From contig NZ_LNZC01000004.1 in the NCBI RefSeq assembly GCF_001467535.1, positions 62,001 to 126,000 of the forward strand: a stretch of DNA of 64,000 bases. The letters are read 5' to 3'. Source of the DNA: Legionella worsleiensis (GTDB taxonomy: Bacteria > Pseudomonadota > Gammaproteobacteria > Legionellales > Legionellaceae). The first letter of the stretch is position 1. Each line of letters starts with the position of its first letter. Made by a program: the position numbers and the translations under genes. Of this stretch, positions 17,563 to 25,286 are shown piece by piece. The notes under the pieces are model-generated. The model saw only the letters and a program-made list of their open reading frames with translations. It did not search any database and was not told where the DNA came from.

Positions 17563-18861
17563 TTACAAACCCTTACCCGGATTTTCCAAACTTAAAATTC
17601 CTGTATTAAAATCATAGGCGAATATTTCTGCATAACGCCCCCAGTCAATCATTGTTCGCAAAACTCTATCGGCTTCTTTTTCACTCAAATAATCTTCTAA
17701 CTTACTTAAAAAACGTTCTTCAGAAACTCTATGCCCAACTTTTTCATCTAAAATTCGGCGAATGTAACGAGCAAGAGGAACTTTTTCCAATAACCGTTGG
17801 GCAAATAACTGCTTTCGCTCCTGTAAATCAGCTTCAGAAAACTGTTTTCCCAAATCACTAAGTTGAATGTCGCCTGCGGAGACCTTCGCAAAACCGAGTA
17901 TTTCCAATGTTTCAAGAATGGGGAACAAGTCATCAATATTCATCATGAGTTCATCAGCAAGTTCTGGTAAGTCTATGCGCTCTTCAAATGATTTCATGGT
18001 TTCAATCAAGCCTGACAATTCTGAAGGCTCAACATCGGGTAACCGGTATCCCAAACCAATTTGTCGCTCTCTTTGCGCACGCTTGGCTTTTTCTTTAGGC
18101 CCGGTAGTCATCAACGTATAAATCTTGTCTACCAATGCACGAAACTCTGCTGTTTCTGGATCTCGGGGCTGAGGAAGAGTCACTGGTAATTCTGCACGAA
18201 TATATCCGGGGTCATTGCCAAAAATAACAATTCGGTCAGCCAGGGTGGCTGCTTCTTCAATATTATGCGTGACCAGTAGAATCCCATTGGTATTGGTTTT
18301 CTTTTCTTTCCACAATTCCAGCAAATCAGATTTTAAATTTTCTGCGGTTAATACATCAAGCGCTGAAAACGGTTCATCCATTAACAATACATCGGGATTA
18401 ATCACCAAGGCGCGAGCAAAACCAACTCGTTGTCGCATACCACCCGATAATTCTTTGGGAAATGCCGATTCAAACCCGTCAAGACCGATAATATCAATAG
18501 CTTCAATGGCTCTATGCCTGCGTTCATCACGGCTAACGCCCTGTGCTTCAAGTCCAAGCTCCACATTTTCCAGAACAGTAAGCCAAGGCATCAGCGCAAA
18601 GGATTGAAACACCATGGCAATACCTTCCACAGGTCTGGTGACTGCTTTGCCTCTGTAAGTAACAGAGCCACTCGAGGGCGCAACCAAACCGGCTATAATC
18701 CGTAATAAAGTCGATTTTCCAGAGCCGGATTTCCCAAGCAAGGCGACTATTTCACCTTCCTGTAATTTAAAATTAACGTCCTCAAGAACCAACAAATCTT
18801 GAGATGACGCCTTTTTAAACGACTTTCTCAGATTTTCTATAGCAATAATGGTTTCAGACAT
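17563..18861 (-). CDS. ABC importer ATPase (nitrate/sulfonate/taurine type) with C-terminal domain
   Basis: This 432-residue ATPase has Walker A GKSGSGKST (43-51), the signature LSGGMRQR (138-145) and Walker B VLLMDEPF (158-165). The N-terminal 250 residues match the NrtD/SsuB/TauB subgroup. A further 180 residues form an all-helical domain found on some members of this group (AAA-associated C-terminal family). Substrate cannot be read from the sequence. It lies 7 nt after the permease gene. Confidence 0.9.
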   Translation of the reverse strand: MSETIIAIENLRKSFKKASSQDLLVLEDVNFKLQEGEIVALLGKSGSGKSTLLRIIAGLVAPSSGSVTYRGKAVTRPVEGIAMVFQSFALMPWLTVLENVELGLEAQGVSRDERRHRAIEAIDIIGLDGFESAFPKELSGGMRQRVGFARALVINPDVLLMDEPFSALDVLTAENLKSDLLELWKEKKTNTNGILLVTHNIEEAATLADRIVIFGNDPGYIRAELPVTLPQPRDPETAEFRALVDKIYTLMTTGPKEKAKRAQRERQIGLGYRLPDVEPSELSGLIETMKSFEERIDLPELADELMMNIDDLFPILETLEILGFAKVSAGDIQLSDLGKQFSEADLQERKQLFAQRLLEKVPLARYIRRILDEKVGHRVSEERFLSKLEDYLSEKEADRVLRTMIDWGRYAEIFAYDFNTGILSLENPGKGL

Positions 18862-18868
18862 AAGTGCC

Positions 18869-20611
18869 TCAATTAAAATTAAAACGTTCTTCTGCTAATC
18901 GATACAATGGACGCCAGATAAGATGATTAAACGCCAGAACATAAAGGCACATCATAGTGGTTCCCAACGCAATTTTTGGAAAATCACCTGCTGTAGTACT
19001 GGCTTGTATGTATTCCCCCAACCCAGTCGCTTGCAAGGTGACATTTCCCCAACTAACCCATTCCGCAACAATACTCGCATTCCAGGCACCGCCTGCGGCG
19101 GTTATGGCGCCCGTAATATAAAAGGGGAAAATGCCAGGTAAAGCCAGACGCTTCCACCAGTTCCATCCTTTCAAACCAAAATTATCTGCAGCAAGATACA
19201 AATCTCTGGGAATACTCGATGCTCCAGCAATGACGTTAAACAAGATATACCACTGCGTACCAAGAATCATGAGAGGGGTAACCCATATTTCGACACTTAA
19301 ATGAAATTCAACTATAGCGATAACAAAAAGGGGATAAAATAAATTAGCCGGAAAGGCGGCTACAAACTGGATTACAGGTTGAATCTTCTGCGCAAGTCTG
19401 GGTCTTAGGCCTATCCAAACACCAACCGGTATCCAGATTAACGAACTGATGATAATGAGTACGATAACTCGTGTACCAGTTGCTGCTCCAAGTAAGAACA
19501 CATGCAAAATATCACTGACTTTCAGCTCAGCAAGAATAAATTGCAGCAATAACCAACTGCCGCTGACTATAGAGAGAATAACCAATGTACCCCATAATCT
19601 ATCCATACGCTTTTGTCGTTTAAAATCAATTTCTCTTACTGCTTTAGGTTCACCAAGACGAAGCCACCGAGCATTGACAAAGGCGCCGACAACTATCCCA
19701 ATCCCCTTAGTAAACCGCTTCATCAGTCGACTGCTGCGAATCAAATCAATAAGCCAGGACTGATATTCGGATTCATCGGGTGATTGCTCTACTTTAAATT
19801 TTTCTGACCAGGCAATTAAAGGCCTGAATAAAATTTGATCGTACAAGAAAATAACGATCATCATGGTCACAATGGCATAACCCACCGCATGCAGATCTTT
19901 TTGCGCTATAGCTAATGCGATATAAGACCCAACTCCGGGTAAGCGAATGTTTTGATGAGCGACAGAAATGGCTTCGGATAAAACCACAAAAAACCAACTT
20001 GCCGACATGGAAATCATCATATTCCATAACAGTCCCGACATGGAAAAAGGCACTTCCACTTTCCAGAACCGCTGCCATGCTGAAAGTCGAAACATAGCGG
20101 AAACTTCTTTTAAATCATGGGGTAATGTTTTCAAAGATTGATAGAAGCCAAAGGTCATATTCCATACCTGAGCACAAAATATCGCAAAAATAGAGGCGCA
20201 CTCTGGGCCTAATAAACTATTAGGAAACAGATGAATAAAACCTGTAACGGTAATGGATAAAAAACTCAGCACCGGGATGGATTGTAAAATATCAATGGCA
20301 GGAATAATAATCTGCTCAGCCCGACGATTTTTGGCGGCCAGAGCACCAACAACAAACGTGAAAACTATGGAAAAAATCAAAGCGATAAACAATCGTAATA
20401 CGGTACGCAAGGCGTAAAAAGGAAGATTAGCCGGAGCCAGAGAAATGGGGATCTGATCGCCCAACTGATAGGGCGTTGCCATTTGCGACCCGGCCCAACC
20501 CAAAAAAAACAACACGGAAAAAATTAAAACAAGTAACAGCAAATCCCAGCGATTGATTAATCGACCAACTGAATCAGGATTAGCGGAATAAAAACGGCTG
20601 TTACGTACCAT
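18869..20611 (-). CDS. ABC importer permease with two fused transmembrane domains
   Basis: This 580-residue inner-membrane protein contains two binding-protein-dependent permease domains in tandem, roughly residues 60-275 and 355-575, each with about five or six membrane helices. The EAA-type loop is visible in the first half around EVSAMFRLSAWQRFWKVEVP and in the second around DNFGLKGWNWWKRLALPG. One polypeptide therefore supplies both halves of the channel. No periplasmic binding protein gene is adjacent, so the substrate remains open. Confidence 0.9.
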   Translation of the reverse strand: MVRNSRFYSANPDSVGRLINRWDLLLLVLIFSVLFFLGWAGSQMATPYQLGDQIPISLAPANLPFYALRTVLRLFIALIFSIVFTFVVGALAAKNRRAEQIIIPAIDILQSIPVLSFLSITVTGFIHLFPNSLLGPECASIFAIFCAQVWNMTFGFYQSLKTLPHDLKEVSAMFRLSAWQRFWKVEVPFSMSGLLWNMMISMSASWFFVVLSEAISVAHQNIRLPGVGSYIALAIAQKDLHAVGYAIVTMMIVIFLYDQILFRPLIAWSEKFKVEQSPDESEYQSWLIDLIRSSRLMKRFTKGIGIVVGAFVNARWLRLGEPKAVREIDFKRQKRMDRLWGTLVILSIVSGSWLLLQFILAELKVSDILHVFLLGAATGTRVIVLIIISSLIWIPVGVWIGLRPRLAQKIQPVIQFVAAFPANLFYPLFVIAIVEFHLSVEIWVTPLMILGTQWYILFNVIAGASSIPRDLYLAADNFGLKGWNWWKRLALPGIFPFYITGAITAAGGAWNASIVAEWVSWGNVTLQATGLGEYIQASTTAGDFPKIALGTTMMCLYVLAFNHLIWRPLYRLAEERFNFN

Positions 20612-20705
20612 GGTTGTATGTACCTTAATTTGAGACAGGGCTTAGGCAAGTATTTTGTAGTCAGTAAATCAATGAATCCACATTGAATAAAATACCATAA
20701 AATAG

Positions 20706-20727
20706 GTTTAATCTGTATAGATTAAAC
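20706..20727. promoter_or_regulatory. 22-bp dyad, possible operator
   Basis: GTTTAATCT and AGATTAAAC are perfect 9-nt arms around GTAT. The site lies about 80-115 nt upstream of the ABC permease start and about 50 nt before the -35-like TTGACT of the small RNA. A dimeric regulator binding site is the likely meaning, but the regulator is unknown. Confidence 0.5.
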
Positions 20728-20814
20728 GCGTTATCACAATGAATTGGTTTATTTTTGAACTAATATGGAACTTTATTGACTTCCCAGTGTCTAATAAGTG
20801 AGTATTCTCCCCCG

Positions 20815-20913
20815 AATGCTCCTCCCCGCTTTCCCTCTTTATGCGGGGCTGTAAACGAGTTTATGAAACTCGGTTACATAATGTTCCCCGGTACTTTAAC
20901 CGGGGTTTTTTTT
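20815..20913 (+). ncRNA. Probable small RNA with three stem-loops and terminator
   Basis: Three consecutive stems are visible. SL1 pairs CCCCGC (20824-20829) with GCGGGG (20843-20848) around a pyrimidine-rich loop containing CCCUC. SL2 pairs GTAA/CGAGTTT (20851-20862) with AAACTCG/TTAC (20866-20877), with one internal mismatch. SL3 pairs CCCCGGT (20886-20892) with ACCGGGG (20899-20905) and is followed by eight T. Upstream are TTGACT (20776) and TATTCT (20803), with spacing longer than ideal, so the 5' end is approximate. The C-rich loop could pair with Shine-Dalgarno sequences. Identity with the RocC-bound sRNA RocR is possible but unproven; RocR as I recall it is shorter. Confidence 0.65.
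20886..20913 (+). terminator. Rho-independent terminator
   Basis: A 7-bp GC-rich stem (CCCCGGT/ACCGGGG) with a 6-nt loop is followed directly by eight T. This is the clearest intrinsic terminator in the window and forms the 3' end of the proposed small RNA. Confidence 0.88.
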
Positions 20914-20930
20914 ATATTAGACTCAAGTTT

Positions 20931-20936
20931 TATAAT
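20931..20936 (+). promoter_or_regulatory. -10 box TATAAT upstream of the IcmL-like gene
   Basis: A consensus TATAAT lies 64 nt before the ATG at 21000, just downstream of the small-RNA terminator. No good -35 is seen at the right spacing, so an activator may be needed or the box may be chance. Confidence 0.35.
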
Positions 20937-20999
20937 TCAAAACAGTTTCTGGCTTAGTGTTACACACTTAGGATATGAGCGCATTGAGATGAAGCATCC

Positions 21000-21524
21000 A
21001 TGAATAAAGTATTCACTATGACAACAGGCCTATTCCTGTTTTTGGCAACCCAAATAGGGATTACCGCACCAGACAAAGCTCAATTGGCCGTTTGGGCTAA
21101 TGAAGCCATTGTTGCAACCTACACTTTTGACTCCAAAAATTTCCTGCAACAGCAAAGAGAAATTGCCAAATACTTTACTTCTGATGGTTGGATTGCCTAC
21201 ACCAAGGCACTAGACGATTCCAAATTACCGGAAGCGGTACAAAAAAACGCCTACGAAGTCACTGCAGTTGCAACGCAACCACCTATAGTAACTCCGGTTA
21301 ATCCAACTCATTGGCAAGCAACCATGACCGTTCTTGTGGTTTATAAAAATCCACAATACCAACAGCAACAAAACCTAAAAGTCATCTTAAATTTCATGCA
21401 GGCACCCTCAGGTCAAGGAGTACGAGGATTGGCAGTCACCAGCCTCCAATCCAGCATTATTGAGCCTCCATGCGAGTGTAAAATCCCGCAAACCGAAAAC
21501 GCTATCCCAGTAGCCGATAAATAA
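21000..21524 (+). CDS. IcmL/DotI-like exported protein
   Basis: This 174-residue protein has an N-terminal hydrophobic signal (residues 8-23) and then matches the periplasmic domain of IcmL/DotI, a core inner-membrane component of the Dot/Icm type IVB secretion system: WANEAIVATYTFD, KYFTSDGWIAYTKALD, LLVVYKNPQYQ-like VLVVYKNPQYQQQQN, and GVRGLAVTSLQS. Unlike true IcmL it lacks a long cytoplasmic N-terminus, so it is one of the stand-alone IcmL-like paralogues known in Legionella. Its role is unknown. Its last 23 nt overlap the convergent DUF3592 gene. Confidence 0.88.
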   Translation: MNKVFTMTTGLFLFLATQIGITAPDKAQLAVWANEAIVATYTFDSKNFLQQQREIAKYFTSDGWIAYTKALDDSKLPEAVQKNAYEVTAVATQPPIVTPVNPTHWQATMTVLVVYKNPQYQQQQNLKVILNFMQAPSGQGVRGLAVTSLQSSIIEPPCECKIPQTENAIPVADK

Positions 21525-21969
21525 TGAAACCCAAATGAAAAGCAATCAAGACACCTAGTAGCACTAAAATGAAATTTAATTTCACCGGAATAGTGACATC
21601 CAAAGCAGACTGCTCTGGTTTATTGGGATTATAATACACGTCAATTTCTGAATTTTCTTTAAAAGCCAAAGCTGCTTTGTAAGCAATGCGTCGAGAATAA
21701 CTGGAATTAGGATTATTGTGCGAGGTATCCAGGAACAGATACTCTCCTGTCAGCTCCCTGTCCTGAACCTGATAGAGGTATTCAATTTTAGGCCAGAGGC
21801 TATGACCAACTCTGGTCCATTCACAGCGAGTAATATGGCCTTTAACTTGTAACCAGGATCGTGATTGCACCAGTGCCGATCGATTACGCCAAAAATGGAT
21901 GAAGAACACTGAAAGAATAATTAACCAACCAACATCCAGCACCCATCTCCCAGAGTTAAGCCAATTCAT
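21502..21969 (-). CDS. DUF3592 membrane protein
   Basis: This 155-residue protein has membrane helices at about 10-27 and 130-150, flanking a beta-rich extracytoplasmic domain. The domain shows the DUF3592 pattern: a WLQVKGHI strand, a PKIEYLYQV strand, and YYNPNKPEQSALD near the second helix. Function of the family is unknown. It is convergent with the IcmL-like gene. Confidence 0.75.
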   Translation of the reverse strand: MNWLNSGRWVLDVGWLIILSVFFIHFWRNRSALVQSRSWLQVKGHITRCEWTRVGHSLWPKIEYLYQVQDRELTGEYLFLDTSHNNPNSSYSRRIAYKAALAFKENSEIDVYYNPNKPEQSALDVTIPVKLNFILVLLGVLIAFHLGFIIYRLLG

Positions 21970-22061
21970 TATGAAAATCCCTTAAATATAAAGTATATCG
22001 TTATTTCATTTAATAATGTGAAAAATCAAAAGCTAAATCTCGCAAATTTAATCGCAACGAG

Positions 22062-22067
22062 TATAAT
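22062..22067 (+). promoter_or_regulatory. -10 box TATAAT of the gcv operon
   Basis: TATAAT lies 36 nt before the gcvT start. The -35 region at 17 nt spacing (CTCGCA) is poor, which would fit an activated promoter such as those of gcv operons elsewhere. I see no glycine-riboswitch-like structure in the 133 nt upstream. Confidence 0.5.
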
Positions 22068-22102
22068 CACAAACATCATGACGATAAATGAAAGGACACG
22101 CA

Positions 22103-23185
22103 ATGACTGCTAAAACCCCTCTGCACGCCACTCACTTGGCCAGCGGTGCCAAAATGGTTGATTTTCATGGATGGGACATGCCCCTGCACTACGGTTCACA
22201 ACTCAACGAACATCATACAGTTCGCAAAGACGCAGGTGTTTTTGACGTGTCGCACATGACCATAGTCGATATTCTTGGAGCTGGTGGACGTCAATTTTTG
22301 CGCAAAATACTCACCAATGACATAGACCAATTACAGCACAATGGTAAAGCGCTATACAGTTGTATGTGTAATGAGCATGGTGGAATTATCGATGACTTGA
22401 TTGTTTATCAACGTGCCTCCGATAATTATCGGGTCGTTCTTAATTCAGCAACTCGACAAAACGACATCAACTGGATCCGTCAAAAAAGCGAAGGCTTTGC
22501 AGTCGGATTACAAGAACGAGGCGAATTAGCAATGATAGCCGTTCAAGGACCCAATGCAATAATCAAAACCCTGAGCGTCTTAAGTCCGGCACAAACAGAT
22601 GCCGTTTCAACCCTGACCCACTTTGAATGTGTTGATGTAGATAACTGGTTTTTTGCCCGCACAGGATACACTGGAGAAGACGGATTCGAACTCATCGTTC
22701 CCCAAGAACAGGTAACTCAGTTGTGGCAGAAATTAATAAATGCCGGGGTAACCCCATGCGGACTTGCTGCGCGTGATACCTTAAGGCTCGAAGCAGGTAT
22801 GATGCTTTACGGCCAAGACATGGATGAAACAACAACGCCGCTTGAATCGGGACTTGCCTGGACTGTGAAATGGGAACCGCAAGACAGAGGATTTATCGGC
22901 ATGGGCGCATTAATGTCGCAAAAACAACAGGGTATAAAACGGAAAATGGTAGGACTAACCCTCTTGGAAAAAGGGATTATGCGCCATGGTCAAAAAGTGA
23001 TAGTAGAAGGGGCTTGTGATGGAATAATTACCAGTGGCAGTTATTCCCCCACTCTGGAACACTCCATTGCTTTGGCACGAGTTCCAGTGGCAACAGGTGA
23101 TAAAGTTATGGTCGATATAAGGGGTAAACTGGTTCCAGCAAAAGTAGGAAAACCACGTTTTGTTAAACAAGGAAAGGCCATTTAA
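22103..23185 (+). CDS. gcvT: Aminomethyltransferase (glycine cleavage T protein)
   Basis: The 360-residue T protein takes the aminomethyl group from lipoylated H protein and, with tetrahydrofolate, releases ammonia and methylene-THF. Typical segments are KMVDFHGWDMPLHYG at the N-terminus, GVFDVSHM, ARTGYTGEDGFE and GLAARDTLRLEAGM. I start it at 22103 (MTAKTPLHA) with AAAGGA 7 nt upstream; an in-frame ATG at 22088 precedes that site. It heads gcvT-gcvH-gcvPA-YciI-gcvPB. Confidence 0.96.
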   Translation: MTAKTPLHATHLASGAKMVDFHGWDMPLHYGSQLNEHHTVRKDAGVFDVSHMTIVDILGAGGRQFLRKILTNDIDQLQHNGKALYSCMCNEHGGIIDDLIVYQRASDNYRVVLNSATRQNDINWIRQKSEGFAVGLQERGELAMIAVQGPNAIIKTLSVLSPAQTDAVSTLTHFECVDVDNWFFARTGYTGEDGFELIVPQEQVTQLWQKLINAGVTPCGLAARDTLRLEAGMMLYGQDMDETTTPLESGLAWTVKWEPQDRGFIGMGALMSQKQQGIKRKMVGLTLLEKGIMRHGQKVIVEGACDGIITSGSYSPTLEHSIALARVPVATGDKVMVDIRGKLVPAKVGKPRFVKQGKAI

Positions 23186-23230
23186 CTGAATTCCGTTTAA
23201 ATGACTATTTCATACATTAAGGATATAACA

Positions 23231-23608
23231 ATGAATGAGTTAAAATTCACCGCAACACATGAATGGTTAAAACCAGGTCAGGAAGAAGTCACTATTGGCA
23301 TCACCGATCACGCCCAACAGTTACTTGGCGATATGGTGTTTGTTGAGTTGCCTGAAATTGGCGACGAAGTTACTGCGGGACAGGAATTAGGCGTGGTGGA
23401 ATCAGTAAAAGCTGCTTCTGATTTTTATGCGCCAATCAGCGGCGTGGTCACAGCAATTAACGATGCCGTTGTTGAAAATCCGGCTATAGTCAATACAGAT
23501 CCCTACAGCACCGGATGGTTGGTAAAAATAAAGCCCAATAACCCCAGTCAAATTAATGAGTTATTAAGTGCTGATCAATATCAAAATGAGATAGCTGAGG
23601 AAAATTAA
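23231..23608 (+). CDS. gcvH: Glycine cleavage H protein
   Basis: The 125-residue H protein is the mobile lipoyl carrier between P, T and L proteins. The lipoylated lysine is K60 in [15 protein letters not shown] place the start at 23231 ([12 protein letters not shown]), where AAGGA lies 7 nt upstream, and not at the in-frame ATG at 23201. It follows gcvT by 45 nt and ends 2 nt before gcvPA. Confidence 0.96.
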   Translation: MNELKFTATHEWLKPGQEEVTIGITDHAQQLLGDMVFVELPEIGDEVTAGQELGVVESVKAASDFYAPISGVVTAINDAVVENPAIVNTDPYSTGWLVKIKPNNPSQINELLSADQYQNEIAEEN

Positions 23609-23610
23609 TC

Positions 23611-24981
23611 ATGCCTTATATCCCGCACACTCCTGAAGATACTAAAGAAATGTTGACTACTATTGGCGTCAACGACATCCAGGCTTTATTTGACGAGATT
23701 CCAGCAGCCTTGCACTTCAGTGGATTTCAAAACATGCCCTCTGGCGTCAATGAAATGGACATGCTGAAAGAAGCTCAAACTCTAGCCAATAAGAATCGCA
23801 ACGGTATTTGTTTTATTGGCGCCGGCTGTTATGAACACCATATCCCGGCTGCAGTGTGGGATATCGCTTCACGTGGTGAATTTTTAACTGCATACACCCC
23901 TTATCAGGCAGAAGCCAGTCAGGGAACACTGCAATTGCTGTATGAATACCAAACCATGATCTGCGAATTGACGGGTATGGAAGTATCCAACGCCTCCATG
24001 TATGACGGAGCCACTGCCCTTGCTGAAGCGGTACTGATGGCGGTACGAGTAAACAAACACAGCAAAACCAACCGTGTATTAATCGCCGGTACCGTTCATC
24101 CCTATTATCGTGAAACCCTGGAAACGATTGTTCGTAATCAACATATTGAGGTAATTACTTTACCATATGATACGCAAGAAGGGATCACCGCTTTATCTGC
24201 TCTTGAACACTATACCGGGGAAGACATTACTGCGCTCGTCATCGCACAACCCAATTTCTTCGGCTGTCTGGAACAAGTTGATAAACTCGTTGACTGGGCT
24301 CATCAGAATAAAACCATTAGCGTGGCCTGTGTTAATCCGGTGTCACTAGCGTTACTCAATCCTCCCGGTCTTTGGGGCGAGCATGGCGTTGACATTGCAT
24401 GCGGAGAGGGGCAACCGCTGGGTTCTCCCATGGCATCAGGCGGTCCCTATTTTGGTTTTTTAAGCACCCGTATGGCGCATGTGCGTCAATTGCCTGGCCG
24501 TTTAATTGGCTGCACCGTTGATAAAGACGGTAAAACCGGTTTTAGTCTGACCCTCCAGGCTCGTGAACAGCACATACGTCGTGGTAAAGCGACCTCTAAT
24601 ATTTGCACGAATCAGGGATTGCTGGTCACAGCAGCGACCATTCACATGAGTTTGCTGGGTGCAGAAGGGCTTAGACAGGTTGCCAGTCAATGCCATCAAA
24701 ACACCCACGATCTGGTTGAGGCGCTCATCCAGATTGATGGTGTAGAGCAAGTGTTCAAAGCCCCTTATTTCCATGAAGCGGTACTCAAACTGAATCAACC
24801 GGTAGAGCATGTATTAACACAACTCTCCGCTGCAGGGATTGCCGGAGGATACATGCCAGGCCTTCATTATGAACAACTGACGAATACCCTTTTGGTTTGT
24901 GCTACTGAAATGCGTACCGCCGCAGACATCGCAACTTATACGCACACACTAAAAACGATTATGACCCATGGAGGTGCCTGA
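23611..24981 (+). CDS. gcvPA: Glycine dehydrogenase (decarboxylating) subunit 1
   Basis: This 456-residue subunit is the N-terminal half of the split P protein, which decarboxylates glycine on PLP. It contains NASMYDGATALAEA, the ACGEGQPLGSPMASGGPYFGF segment and TSNICTNQGL, all typical. The PLP lysine belongs to subunit 2. A GAGG site lies ahead of the ATG. Its stop codon shares one base with the start of the YciI-like gene (TGATG), implying translational coupling. Confidence 0.95.
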   Translation: MPYIPHTPEDTKEMLTTIGVNDIQALFDEIPAALHFSGFQNMPSGVNEMDMLKEAQTLANKNRNGICFIGAGCYEHHIPAAVWDIASRGEFLTAYTPYQAEASQGTLQLLYEYQTMICELTGMEVSNASMYDGATALAEAVLMAVRVNKHSKTNRVLIAGTVHPYYRETLETIVRNQHIEVITLPYDTQEGITALSALEHYTGEDITALVIAQPNFFGCLEQVDKLVDWAHQNKTISVACVNPVSLALLNPPGLWGEHGVDIACGEGQPLGSPMASGGPYFGFLSTRMAHVRQLPGRLIGCTVDKDGKTGFSLTLQAREQHIRRGKATSNICTNQGLLVTAATIHMSLLGAEGLRQVASQCHQNTHDLVEALIQIDGVEQVFKAPYFHEAVLKLNQPVEHVLTQLSAAGIAGGYMPGLHYEQLTNTLLVCATEMRTAADIATYTHTLKTIMTHGGA

Positions 24982-25286
24982 TGATTATTATTCAACTGAA
25001 CTATCTCACTCCTGTTAATGAGGTTGATAAATATTTACAGGCTCACCGAGAGTTTCTTGATTACTATTACAAACAGGGGCTGTTACTTGTTTCAGGCCCG
25101 ATGAAACCGAGAACCGGGGGTATTATTATCGCAAACACCAACGACAGAGAATATCTGGAATCCATATTTAAAAAAGATCCTTATTTCCTGGCTGAAATTG
25201 CTGAGTACCACTTTATTGAGTTTACCCCACGGATGTACAGAGACGAACTCAAAGAACTTATTCAAAAAACGGAAGGTACATTATGA
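24981..25286 (+). CDS. YciI-like protein inside the gcv operon
   Basis: This 101-residue protein has a ferredoxin-like YciI-family pattern: an opening strand, [26 protein letters not shown] (family His-Asp and GP), and a [16 protein letters not shown] end. YciI proteins are small, often of unknown catalytic role. It overlaps gcvPA by 1 nt and gcvPB by 4 nt, so it is translated as part of the operon. Its relation to glycine cleavage is unknown; it could act on a side product or as an assembly factor, but that is speculation. Confidence 0.85.
   Translation: MIIIQLNYLTPVNEVDKYLQAHREFLDYYYKQGLLLVSGPMKPRTGGIIIANTNDREYLESIFKKDPYFLAEIAEYHFIEFTPRMYRDELKELIQKTEGTL

Larger units (their letters stand above)
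20612..20999. other. Intergenic region between divergent ABC operon and IcmL-like gene
   Basis: This 388-nt gap has no convincing protein gene. It holds a 22-bp dyad (20706-20727), a probable stem-loop small RNA (about 20815-20913) and a TATAAT box (20931-20936) that may serve the IcmL-like gene. An open frame across 20776-21003 exists but runs through the RNA stems and I do not regard it as a gene. Confidence 0.7.

Noticed and set aside
20776..21003. 75-residue reading frame through the stem-loop region
   Set aside because: It crosses three RNA hairpins and a terminator T-run, has no ribosome site and no protein-like pattern.
21970..22102. Glycine riboswitch upstream of gcvT
   Set aside because: The 133-nt leader is AT-rich and shows none of the paired glycine-aptamer structure or a terminator hairpin; only a -10 box is visible.
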